From: Candidatus Hodarchaeota archaeon
Lineage (GTDB): Archaea > Asgardarchaeota > Heimdallarchaeia > Hodarchaeales > Hodarchaeaceae
Length of the DNA: 15,325 bases
Direction: 5' to 3'
Assembly (NCBI GenBank): GCA_030589605.1
Contig: JAUUVJ010000032.1
Span: 1-15,325, forward strand
The notes below the pieces were generated by a model. That model searched no databases. It was not told the DNA's origin and worked only from the letters and a program-made list of their open reading frames with translations. The position numbers and the translations under genes were made by a program. Below, piece after piece: positions 7,000 through 15,002 of this stretch. Position 1 is the stretch's first letter, and the number at the start of each line of letters is the position of its first letter.

Positions 7000-7830
7000 G
7001 TGATTAAAGGTTTTAGTATGATATGGTCAGATTGGAAGAATTCATACAACAAAATAGTTGAGGAATTGGAACTTAATGCAGAAGCTGATGAAAAAACATC
7101 AGTATTGCTCGATGATTTTTTTTGTAGTATATCATCTAAGAAGAAAAATACTATTCATCAGAAATTATCCCACATTTTTCAACATCCTGTAATTATTGCA
7201 GGGGCAGGACCATCTTTAATGCAGGATTTAGCAGCAATATTAAAATCTAAAAAGATCCATAATTTACCTCTAATCTCTGTTAATGGTGCAACGACCTTGT
7301 TCAAACAGAAAGAAATTGTACCGCTAGTAGTAGTCTCAGATCTTGATGGAGATTTAACAGCGATTAAGTGGGCGATCGAAAACGGAGCTTTAACATTACT
7401 ACATGGTCATGGAGATAACGGTAACATTATATTTAATTTTCTAGACCAACATCATGATATTGTTTCAAATTATGATGTATGGGGGACCACTCAATGTAAA
7501 CCTAAACATTCCCTTTTCAATTTTGGTGGATTTACTGACGGCGATAGAGCGATTTTCATTGCATTCCACTTCCAAACCCCCTTGATTGGTTTAATTGGGT
7601 TTGATTTTGGTGTAAAAATTGGCCAATATAGTGTACTAAACTCCTCTATCAAAAAAAATGGAAAATTCAAATTGAAGAAATTTAAGATTGCCCTTGCACT
7701 ACTCGAAAAGTTTCATTCCCGTCATAGAGGAACTCGTTATAATTTGACAACTCAAGGGGAAGTAGTACCAGGGTTTCCCAAAAGAGATATTCCTACTTTC
7801 CTTAGTGAACTGGCTGAATACTACAAGTAG
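7000..7830 (+). CDS. mptE: 6-hydroxymethyl-7,8-dihydropterin diphosphokinase (MptE-like, DUF115)
   Basis: A 276-residue protein of the archaeal MptE/DUF115 family, which transfers diphosphate from ATP to 6-hydroxymethyl-7,8-dihydropterin for folate- or methanopterin-type cofactors. It is unrelated to bacterial FolK. Family motifs are visible: GAGPSL at 68-73, VVSDLDGD at 111-118 (acidic metal-binding site), HGHGDN at 135-140 and GGFTDGDRA at 176-184. The frame opens with GTG at 7000, but the ATG at 7018 (Met7) is preferred: AAGGT lies 7 bases before it and the TATA box is correctly spaced for it. Its last 29 bp overlap tail-to-tail with the PTPS-family gene on the opposite strand. That protein probably makes its substrate. 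Confidence 0.9.
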   Translation: MIKGFSMIWSDWKNSYNKIVEELELNAEADEKTSVLLDDFFCSISSKKKNTIHQKLSHIFQHPVIIAGAGPSLMQDLAAILKSKKIHNLPLISVNGATTLFKQKEIVPLVVVSDLDGDLTAIKWAIENGALTLLHGHGDNGNIIFNFLDQHHDIVSNYDVWGTTQCKPKHSLFNFGGFTDGDRAIFIAFHFQTPLIGLIGFDFGVKIGQYSVLNSSIKKNGKFKLKKFKIALALLEKFHSRHRGTRYNLTTQGEVVPGFPKRDIPTFLSELAEYYK

Positions 7831-8317
7831 CCCGATAACAAGAAGTTTCCCAAATTGTGATATTGATCCTCTCTATTCTTTGCCAAAATTCTTTTTTTTT
7901 CAGTTGATTTTGAACTTTTTCTCCTAAAAGTCTCGTTAAGGCCTCTGTTGTGACATTAGTACAGTCTAATACCTTTACCTCTTCATTAGGAATAGAATAG
8001 AAACGGATACCATATTCAATATCCAGATTATTCTCACGAATATTTATTTCCATATTGGGATTATTTGAAGGCAAAAGAACGTAGTGATCCCATTCAGAAA
8101 GGAGATTATTCAACATTTTATCTAAGTATAGAAAATCAATTATTATGTCATCTGAATCAGGCTTTCCTTCAATTTCAATTCCCACCTGATAATTATGTCC
8201 ATGCAATCCTTCTTCAATGTCATCTGAGATAAGAGCATGAGACGCACTGAAATGAGCAGCAATTTTATCAATAGCAATAGAGATTGAATTATGGCTATTC
8301 TTCTCCACGAAGTTCAA
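7802..8317 (-). CDS. 6-pyruvoyl-tetrahydropterin synthase family protein, ExxHGH (PTPS-III-like) type
   Basis: A 171-residue single-domain T-fold enzyme of COG0720. The zinc site is His27 (FSASH), His39 and His41 (HGH). The Asp-His pair is D77-H78 (WDHYVLLP), and pterin-binding glutamates are E125 (NVTTEAL) and E157 (IWET). The catalytic Cys of QueD and classical PTPS (CxxxHGH) is absent, and Glu36 sits at ExxHGH instead. In the PTPS-III group, known from Plasmodium and some prokaryotes, this change lets the enzyme cleave dihydroneopterin triphosphate directly to 6-hydroxymethyl-7,8-dihydropterin, bypassing the aldolase step. Adjacent mptE would use that product. The start is TTG at 8317 in a 4-bp TTGA overlap with the upstream flavoprotein, so translation is probably coupled; GTG at 8308 is the alternative. 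Residue evidence is strong; the reaction is inferred. Confidence 0.88.
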   Translation of the reverse strand: MNFVEKNSHNSISIAIDKIAAHFSASHALISDDIEEGLHGHNYQVGIEIEGKPDSDDIIIDFLYLDKMLNNLLSEWDHYVLLPSNNPNMEINIRENNLDIEYGIRFYSIPNEEVKVLDCTNVTTEALTRLLGEKVQNQLKKKEFWQRIERINITIWETSCYRATCSIQPVH

Positions 8318-9288
8318 CCATCGCTAGCTTCTTCACCATACCAATCCCCACCTCTCATATCTAGAAATGCAGATATCGCTGCTGTTGTTCCTTCACCAAC
8401 AGCAATCGCAATTTGACCTTGCCCAGGAGTAATATCACCACACGCATAAACCCGAGGAAGATTGGTACGCTGATGATCATCAACTTTAATGAGACCATCT
8501 TCAGTTAATTCGACTCCAATTTTTTTTGCTAGTTCATTATTGGGGTCTATACCGATTGCGATAAAGATTGCTTTTACCCTAATTGAACTTTCTTCTCCTG
8601 TCTTTATATTCTCTATGGTAACTTTCTTCACTCCACCTGCTTCAGATCCGTGGATCTCCTTTACAACAGAATCCCAAAGAATATTTACCTTTGAATTTTC
8701 AAGAATTGCTTTTTTAAGGGAATTTTCTGCCCGTAACTGATCACGACGATGAACTAGATAGGTCTCACGAACGAGATTATCAAGGTAAAGCGCTTCTGTT
8801 ACAGCGGAATTACCTCCACCCACAACAAGTACTTTTTTTGATTTATATAATGGACCATCACAAGTAGCACAATATGAAACTCCTCTACCTTCATTTTCAT
8901 CTTCTCCTGGAACACCTAGGTGACGATGATTCGTACCAGTTGCAAGAATAACTATTTTTGATGTATAACTACCTGAGGAAGTATTTACTTCGATTGGTAC
9001 TTGATCTGTTTTAATATCTGCTACTTCTACTAATTCTTTGATTTCAGCACCAAATTTTTCAGCTTGTTTCCGTAATTTTTCAGAAAATTCAAGGCCAGAT
9101 ATTTCAGAAAAACCTGGATAGTTTTCAATAACTGGAGTTGTCGCTGCTAAACCACCTACTGCTCCCTTGTCGAGTACTAAAGTTTTCCAACCCATTCTAG
9201 ATCCATAAATCGCAGCAGCCATACCTGCTGGCCCAGCACCAACTATTATTATGTCATAATCAGAGGTAATTCCCATGTTAGCCAACAC
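8314..9288 (-). CDS. trxB: Thioredoxin reductase-like FAD/NAD(P)H flavoprotein
   Basis: A 324-residue low-molecular-weight thioredoxin reductase. The FAD-binding GAGPAG is at 17-22 and the redox pair is CATC at 140-143. The second nucleotide-binding GGGNSA (VLVVGGGNSAVTEAL) is followed by an HRRDQLR motif that favours NADPH. The C-terminal FAD motif is YACGDITPGQGQIAIAVGEG. It passes electrons from NADPH to thioredoxin or a glutaredoxin-like partner. The frame opens at GTG 9288, but ATG 9276 (Met5) is preferred: GGAG lies 11 bases upstream and a TTTATAG box about 20-25 bases upstream would give a short leader. It is the first gene of a two-gene unit with the PTPS-family enzyme. A redox link to pterin chemistry is only suggested by position. 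Confidence 0.95.
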   Translation of the reverse strand: MLANMGITSDYDIIIVGAGPAGMAAAIYGSRMGWKTLVLDKGAVGGLAATTPVIENYPGFSEISGLEFSEKLRKQAEKFGAEIKELVEVADIKTDQVPIEVNTSSGSYTSKIVILATGTNHRHLGVPGEDENEGRGVSYCATCDGPLYKSKKVLVVGGGNSAVTEALYLDNLVRETYLVHRRDQLRAENSLKKAILENSKVNILWDSVVKEIHGSEAGGVKKVTIENIKTGEESSIRVKAIFIAIGIDPNNELAKKIGVELTEDGLIKVDDHQRTNLPRVYACGDITPGQGQIAIAVGEGTTAAISAFLDMRGGDWYGEEASDG

Positions 9289-9725
9289 TCCGTCTATAAA
9301 TGATTAGATCATTATTGTTTATACTGGTTAAATCAAATGTTATTAAACTTTTGTGATTCGAGATACTATGCTTATAATTTGTAACAGAAGTGTTGAAAGC
9401 AAATTTGATAAATAACATATGAATAAACAAATTTGATTCAATCTTGATCCATCTTAATAGCAAAAAATAGATTTTAAAAAAATCATTAAGTATTCTCAAA
9501 TAATATTATTCTAGGTCAAAAACAAAATAAAATGAATTAGTACTAGTAAACTTACAATTGAAAGTCATTTTCTAGGTATTTACTTTCTATTTAGAGAAAT
9601 ATTTAAAGTCGCTACTAGATTGGGTAAATAGAACTTTCACTAATTTCTGGATCTCACTATTATTTGTATGTAAAAGGGTTATCGTAGTAAAAAAGCTCAT
9701 TCAGATTAAGAATGGTTGTTATATA
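9289..9725. other. Divergent intergenic region, no gene seen
   Basis: A strongly AT-rich gap between the trxB-like gene (leftward) and the HerA-like gene (rightward). It holds the TTTATAG box for the former near 9291-9298 and a plus-strand ATATTTAAAG box near 9599-9608. The latter would start transcription about 100 bases before the ATG at 9726. The only open frames are low-complexity and lack starts or motifs. No RNA fold was recognised. Confidence 0.4.
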
Positions 9726-12386
9726 ATGGAAGTAATACGATCTTCAACATCAGAAATCATTTTTCTTGTAGATTCATCAAACGCATTGATTAACGAACAA
9801 GATTTCATATTAATATCTGATTCTACTAAATCACCACTAAAAGAATATCTGGGACAAATATCAAATATTATACAGCAAAAAACTGGTGAAATCAAGGGTA
9901 ATGCTTTGGTTCTCGGAGAAATTAACCTTGATAACCACACTTTATCAAAATGTAGATTTCCGATTGCTTTGAAATCCCAGATCAGCAAGCCTCCAAAAGG
10001 ATTAGTTTCGAAAATTATTTCATATCGAGAGGAGAATGGAATTTATCTTGGTGATATAATTACTTCTGATGAGCAGAAAGAACCTTTTTTGATATCTCCC
10101 AATTTTTTAGAGCGACATGTACTTTGTGTAGCAAGTACTGGTGCAGGTAAATCTTATACAGTTGGAGTGATACTAGAAGAAGTTTTAATGAAATATTCTT
10201 CCGCTGCAGTACTTTTATTTGATATTCATAATGAATATTGGGGGTTATCTCAACCAAACGATGGAAATGAGATAGAGTCAATTACCTATGAAGATTATTC
10301 CCCGAGGGGATTCTTAGAGAATATTCTTCTTTTTGAAGAAGGATCACTAGGATTAGGAAAACATTTTGATCTAAATAAGTTACGTAGATTGTCTGACTTA
10401 ACCGCAGCCCAAGAAAATTCTCTTCTGAACATAATCGAAGAGCCTCTTTCACTAGAGGAATTAATTTCGAGAATTGAAAATTCAAATATACATAGTTCAA
10501 CACGAGACAATCTAATTTCAAAAATACATTCACTTAGGAATCTAGATTTATTTGATAAAGATCTGGATTTTCATTCTTTGATAAAACCAGGTCAAATCTC
10601 GATTATTCGTTTAGATCAATTTACAGATGAACGAAGACGGAAGATCTTAGTCAATGAAGTATTAACTCAGCTATTTGAAAAGAAGTTACATGGAGAAATC
10701 CCACGAGAACATGAGATAGTGTTGATTATTGAAGAAGCTCATAGATTTGCCACTTCAGCTGAAATTTTACCACGAATTGCACGAGAAGGACGAAAATTTG
10801 GTGTTTATGAGATACTTATCTCTCAGCGACCTGGTGACTTACCAGATAATATTATAGCCAATATGAATACACTAATAGCTTTAAGAATAAAATCTGATAA
10901 AGATATCAATAAAATTCGGTTAATGGAAGGAATTAGTACCGATACTGTTTCAGTATTGCCTCATCTCATTAGGGGAGAAGCTTTACTTGTAGGATTACAA
11001 GGAACGACTCACCGTCCAATAAAGATCCATGTACGGCCCCGCTTATCAAAACATATAGATCCCCAAGAAGATGAAATGCCTGAAGATATCCCTCGATATG
11101 GTCATATTTCAGATCAGATTAGTGAAACAACTGATGTATCAAAAATTGAAACATTAAAAACTGAAGATATCGATCAAGAAACCGATATTACTCTTTCTAC
11201 CGAGATTGAACCCTTCAGTTTTAAAGATCTTACAAACTTACTTTCATGTCAACATGTTCTAATCCTTCAAAAACATTCAGGTATATGTTTGTTTGGTATT
11301 GGAGCTACTATGTTTAAAATCGATCCACAATTGATATCTGGTTTTTTATCCGCAATTTCTGGGCTTTTTAGTGAACTAAAAAGTCAAACTGCTATAAAAG
11401 AGCGTACAATTATAAGAACATTTAGAGAAGAAATTGGAGACCGTGCTTTTGAGATTATTACAGTAGAAGGGACTTACTCGGCTACTGCCATCATTCACGA
11501 TCGCACTCCAAAATATTTTTCACATCTAAAGAAAAGAGTGAGAACTTTTGTGTACGCTTTTGAAACGAAATTCTTAAGTCATCTTAAAGGATTTTCTGGT
11601 GTACTTGACGATTTTGACTCTGCTAAACAACTGTTAGATGAATACCTTGGTATAGCTTTAACAACTCCTCTTCAAATCAACTTAAACTATCGAAAAGAGA
11701 ATATCACTTCTTATTCAGATTTATATGAAATTATTGAAAAACAATTGGATCAACTAGCTACTGGTGAGGGAATCTTTGTTGAAGAAATGGTAAATCAATG
11801 CATTCTAGACTCTAATTATAATCATCGTGAAATAACAGAAGGAATTATCTCATTTCTGAAAGATAAAATACTCATACTCGTTGATCAAAATCGAAAATTA
11901 CCGCCTTTTTCATCCCAGTTATTGTATGATGTAGAAGAGAAAATACCAGAACCAGAAAAAATAGAAGAAACTGAACTAGATTCTATACAGTCATTTTCAG
12001 ATGAAATCGAACAGAAAAATCATTCTAACGCTATTTCAGTAGAATTAACAGAAAGTAATATGAAATGGTTTTCAGATGTAATACCTGAAATCTCTGAATC
12101 CCCCCTTCCTGACTCTTTAAAGCAAGATATATTGGAGCGAGACATAATGTTTGAGTCAAATTGTAGAATTAAAACAAGTTCGGTCAGAGCGGAAATATTT
12201 TCCATGTCTGATTTAACACGTTGGGCTGAACTTATGACTCAGAGAGGATTTATTACACAATCAAAAACAAAAAACCCGCTTAATGGAATAAAAATCGCAT
12301 TGAAAGCTGAATTTACTACTATTATGTGCTCAATTGCGTTATTGAAGAATGGAGATTTTCTTACAATACTAGCAGAAACAATATGA
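9726..12386 (+). CDS. HerA-like ATPase with C-terminal longin-like extension
   Basis: An 886-residue protein. Residues 1-95 resemble the small beta-rich HAS-barrel domain that starts HerA/DUF87 ATPases. The FtsK/HerA motor follows: Walker A ASTGAGKS at 136-143, DIHNEYWGL just after it, Walker B LIIEEAH with E336-E337, and SQRPGDLP from 366. Known HerA proteins are ring-shaped DNA pumps of about 500-550 residues that work with the nuclease NurA; no nurA is visible here. The extra 350 or so residues hold a longin-like module at about 508-645 (two strands, helix LISGFLSAISGLF, three strands, long helix, short helix). A helical, possibly winged-helix stretch (650-720), an acidic linker and an unrecognised final module (about 800-886) follow. 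The same longin-like module ends the convergent membrane protein 38 bp away. ATPase confident; extension role unknown. Confidence 0.85.
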   Translation: MEVIRSSTSEIIFLVDSSNALINEQDFILISDSTKSPLKEYLGQISNIIQQKTGEIKGNALVLGEINLDNHTLSKCRFPIALKSQISKPPKGLVSKIISYREENGIYLGDIITSDEQKEPFLISPNFLERHVLCVASTGAGKSYTVGVILEEVLMKYSSAAVLLFDIHNEYWGLSQPNDGNEIESITYEDYSPRGFLENILLFEEGSLGLGKHFDLNKLRRLSDLTAAQENSLLNIIEEPLSLEELISRIENSNIHSSTRDNLISKIHSLRNLDLFDKDLDFHSLIKPGQISIIRLDQFTDERRRKILVNEVLTQLFEKKLHGEIPREHEIVLIIEEAHRFATSAEILPRIAREGRKFGVYEILISQRPGDLPDNIIANMNTLIALRIKSDKDINKIRLMEGISTDTVSVLPHLIRGEALLVGLQGTTHRPIKIHVRPRLSKHIDPQEDEMPEDIPRYGHISDQISETTDVSKIETLKTEDIDQETDITLSTEIEPFSFKDLTNLLSCQHVLILQKHSGICLFGIGATMFKIDPQLISGFLSAISGLFSELKSQTAIKERTIIRTFREEIGDRAFEIITVEGTYSATAIIHDRTPKYFSHLKKRVRTFVYAFETKFLSHLKGFSGVLDDFDSAKQLLDEYLGIALTTPLQINLNYRKENITSYSDLYEIIEKQLDQLATGEGIFVEEMVNQCILDSNYNHREITEGIISFLKDKILILVDQNRKLPPFSSQLLYDVEEKIPEPEKIEETELDSIQSFSDEIEQKNHSNAISVELTESNMKWFSDVIPEISESPLPDSLKQDILERDIMFESNCRIKTSSVRAEIFSMSDLTRWAELMTQRGFITQSKTKNPLNGIKIALKAEFTTIMCSIALLKNGDFLTILAETI

Positions 12387-12424
12387 AAGGAACGGTATTT
12401 TATAACATTTAATGCAAGTTTCAC

Positions 12425-14995
12425 TCATTCAGTTGTAAATAATTCTTTCACGATTGGAATATCGTCATAAAAAACTTCGAGATCACCCAACCACATAGGT
12501 AGGGTCTTTCCATGTCTTATTTCGAAATCTGTTAAGAAGGATGTAAGTTTTTTACGTAATTCAGTAGATGTAGTATCTGCAAATATTGCTGCGAAAACAT
12601 ATTTTGCATATTCTATCGTCAGAACGACATCTCCATGATCAATTGTTTTTAATAATTGCTCACTTCTGACTGCTTCTTTTGCAAATGAGGTAATAGCAGA
12701 GAAAAGTCCCGCAACTAAAGCTGGTTCGACTTGTGATTCTGCAGCAAATGTGTGTGATAATAAAGCTCTTCCATCTAACATCATCACATGTAAAGAGTCG
12801 ATTGTAACTTCTTTGAATGAATAAGAAAATTCCTTATGAAACAATGTAAATACTTGATTAAAAGGAACTTCGAGATCAAATGTTAATTCATCTAATATTT
12901 CCTGAATTCGAGTAGTTTTTAGCCCAGTTACAAGATTTAATTCCTCTAACGATCTTTCTTTACTAACAATTGCTTGATACAGCTGTGAACCATTTTCGAT
13001 GTTAGCTGCCTTTTCATCTATTTGTTGTTTTAATGAAACTTCTTCAATTTGAGAGGCACTAATTAAAATGATTTTAGATTTTCTCTCCAGTTCACTTTTA
13101 GAGGGTAAATGAGACATATCAGAATAAATTGTTTTGTATTGTGTTTTTTCTTCCCCAACCTGAGTTTTTGCTTTAAATTTGCGTCTAGCTAAAAACAGGA
13201 CAGCTCCATATGTCATTAAAATCGCAAAGGGGTGTAATATATTGTATGGAATTGATAAAATACCCAAAAACTGACCTCCAGTTCCTTTCCAAATAACTGG
13301 AATTTCAATTAGCTGTGGAACAATAAATTGGATCTGGTTGAAAGTACCTTCTTTCCATACTGATGATAACCAATTTGTTGTAACTGTTGTTCCTGTGATA
13401 CCAGCAAAAAGGTTTGCTACTACTGTAATAAATGGAGCGATTAAAATTTCTCCATCGTATTGGGGAAAAGGAGAATCGAAATTTAATAATGTGTACCATT
13501 GATCGTTGTAATAATTGAAAATCAAAAAACTCACTAAGAACATGGTTATATATATCACTACAGTTGAACCTATAAGACTCCAATTCCATCTTCGGATGAA
13601 TAAGATTAATAATGCACAAAGAATAAAACTAGCGAAGTTTTGAGTTAACCAGAAGAAAGATCTGTAATGAACAGTTTCTAAATAAATAAACATACCTTTC
13701 ATAAACACCCTGTATGTAAGAAAACCAAAAGCCAGTAAAATACCAAAAACTATACCTGCTAAAACAGATTTAGCGTAATTCTTTAAATCAAACTGTTCAA
13801 ACACTACTCTCAGATTCTTAAATGATTCAATTAGTTTTATTAGCAAAAATATCGAGAAAGGTTCAAAAATGTCTAAGAACAACACGAAGAATATTGATAC
13901 CATTATAAAATACACAACAAAGTATGAAATTACGAAGATTTGATCAGAATATTGAACTAAGAACAGAATAACAGCTAATCCTGACATAAAGGCTCCTACA
14001 GTTGATAAACTCTGAACCATGGTAATATATAATTGATTTCCTAAGAATTTTCCCTTTCGAGATAAATGACTAGCTTTAATGAGATACACACAGAATACAA
14101 TAGAGGCAATGTATGCAAAGAAAATTTCTAAGAACCAACCCATTGTTGTTCCTTGTAGTAAACTTGGGTTTTCAGTTTCTCCAAGTAACTGAAGAATGGT
14201 CATAAGAAGAAATAGTGTAATCGGCAGAATAGCAATAAGGACTTTCAAAAGTTCTTTTTCACTATCCCAATTCTTTTTCTTTACACTCGTCATAATTTCC
14301 TGAAAAGGGGAAACTTCCATTTCAAACTGTATCTCTTGGAGTCGTTGAGTGATACCCCGTACTTCATTCAATTGCTGTTTAAAATCATCTGTATCGGTTT
14401 CTATTTCTTTAATATTCAATGCAATTTCTTGGGCTTTCTCTTCGGATGCTTCTTTTAATTGTTTTTTGAGTACTTTAATCTCACTTTGGTTACGCTTGAT
14501 AAATCGTTTGAGAGGTTTTTTGTTATTTCTTTTTTCACCCCAGGTCTGGTAAAGTATTATTATCATTGATAAGAAAGGGGATATCCCAAAAACAAATCCT
14601 AAAACAATTATAGGATAATTTAGATAATTAACTAGGGAATTAATTAGATGTTGAACTAAATATCTGATAATAATGGGTATTCCAGGGATTGTTGCATTAG
14701 CAGGACTTACCGTTGTATCCCATACAGTGCTGAAGCCATTAGTACCTGGAATGGGATAATACTCCTGAGTCATGTATTGATTTGGATTCGGTACAAAAGA
14801 GTTTATTATACTTGGAAAAACGAAGTATCCAATATAAAAAACGATAAAACCTATATAAAATCGATTAAAGATGACTGCAATGAGATTTTCGTCTTTTTTA
14901 CGGGTATATAGATAAGGAAAGAATATGATGATCAAAGGTAATAAAGTTACAATAAGGGAGAATATTATATTTATTGGATCGTCAAATAGTGCCAT
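12425..14995 (-). CDS. Polytopic membrane protein with coiled coil and C-terminal longin-like domain
   Basis: An 856-residue protein with no family I recognise for the membrane part. Hydrophobic segments lie near 9-30, 41-60 and 126-150. A charged, heptad-rich coiled coil (about 160-225) follows, then about nine more segments between 250 and 602. A cytosolic tail begins with a basic stretch (ARRKFKAK). It contains a small helical, winged-helix-like region near 668-705 (LEELNLVTGLKTTRIQEILDEL). It ends in a longin-like module at about 735-852 with helix ALVAGLFSAITSFAKEA and paired strands VVLTIEY and VFAAIFAD. This module matches that of the convergent HerA-like ATPase. The ATG at 14995 is preceded by GGATGG and a TATA-like TGTATAAG near 15020-15028. 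It may anchor or sense for the ATPase; that is inference. Confidence 0.7.
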   Translation of the reverse strand: MALFDDPINIIFSLIVTLLPLIIIFFPYLYTRKKDENLIAVIFNRFYIGFIVFYIGYFVFPSIINSFVPNPNQYMTQEYYPIPGTNGFSTVWDTTVSPANATIPGIPIIIRYLVQHLINSLVNYLNYPIIVLGFVFGISPFLSMIIILYQTWGEKRNNKKPLKRFIKRNQSEIKVLKKQLKEASEEKAQEIALNIKEIETDTDDFKQQLNEVRGITQRLQEIQFEMEVSPFQEIMTSVKKKNWDSEKELLKVLIAILPITLFLLMTILQLLGETENPSLLQGTTMGWFLEIFFAYIASIVFCVYLIKASHLSRKGKFLGNQLYITMVQSLSTVGAFMSGLAVILFLVQYSDQIFVISYFVVYFIMVSIFFVLFLDIFEPFSIFLLIKLIESFKNLRVVFEQFDLKNYAKSVLAGIVFGILLAFGFLTYRVFMKGMFIYLETVHYRSFFWLTQNFASFILCALLILFIRRWNWSLIGSTVVIYITMFLVSFLIFNYYNDQWYTLLNFDSPFPQYDGEILIAPFITVVANLFAGITGTTVTTNWLSSVWKEGTFNQIQFIVPQLIEIPVIWKGTGGQFLGILSIPYNILHPFAILMTYGAVLFLARRKFKAKTQVGEEKTQYKTIYSDMSHLPSKSELERKSKIILISASQIEEVSLKQQIDEKAANIENGSQLYQAIVSKERSLEELNLVTGLKTTRIQEILDELTFDLEVPFNQVFTLFHKEFSYSFKEVTIDSLHVMMLDGRALLSHTFAAESQVEPALVAGLFSAITSFAKEAVRSEQLLKTIDHGDVVLTIEYAKYVFAAIFADTTSTELRKKLTSFLTDFEIRHGKTLPMWLGDLEVFYDDIPIVKELFTTE

Positions 14996-15002
14996 TACTA
15001 TC

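Noticed and set aside
7802..8317. QueD (queuosine/archaeosine precursor synthase)
   Set aside because: The catalytic Cys four residues before HGH is absent. Glu in ExxHGH and the mptE neighbour favour the PTPS-III type.
9278..9499. 73-codon minus-strand frame upstream of trxB
   Set aside because: Low-complexity AT-rich sequence covering promoter signals, with no recognisable motif or ribosome-binding site.
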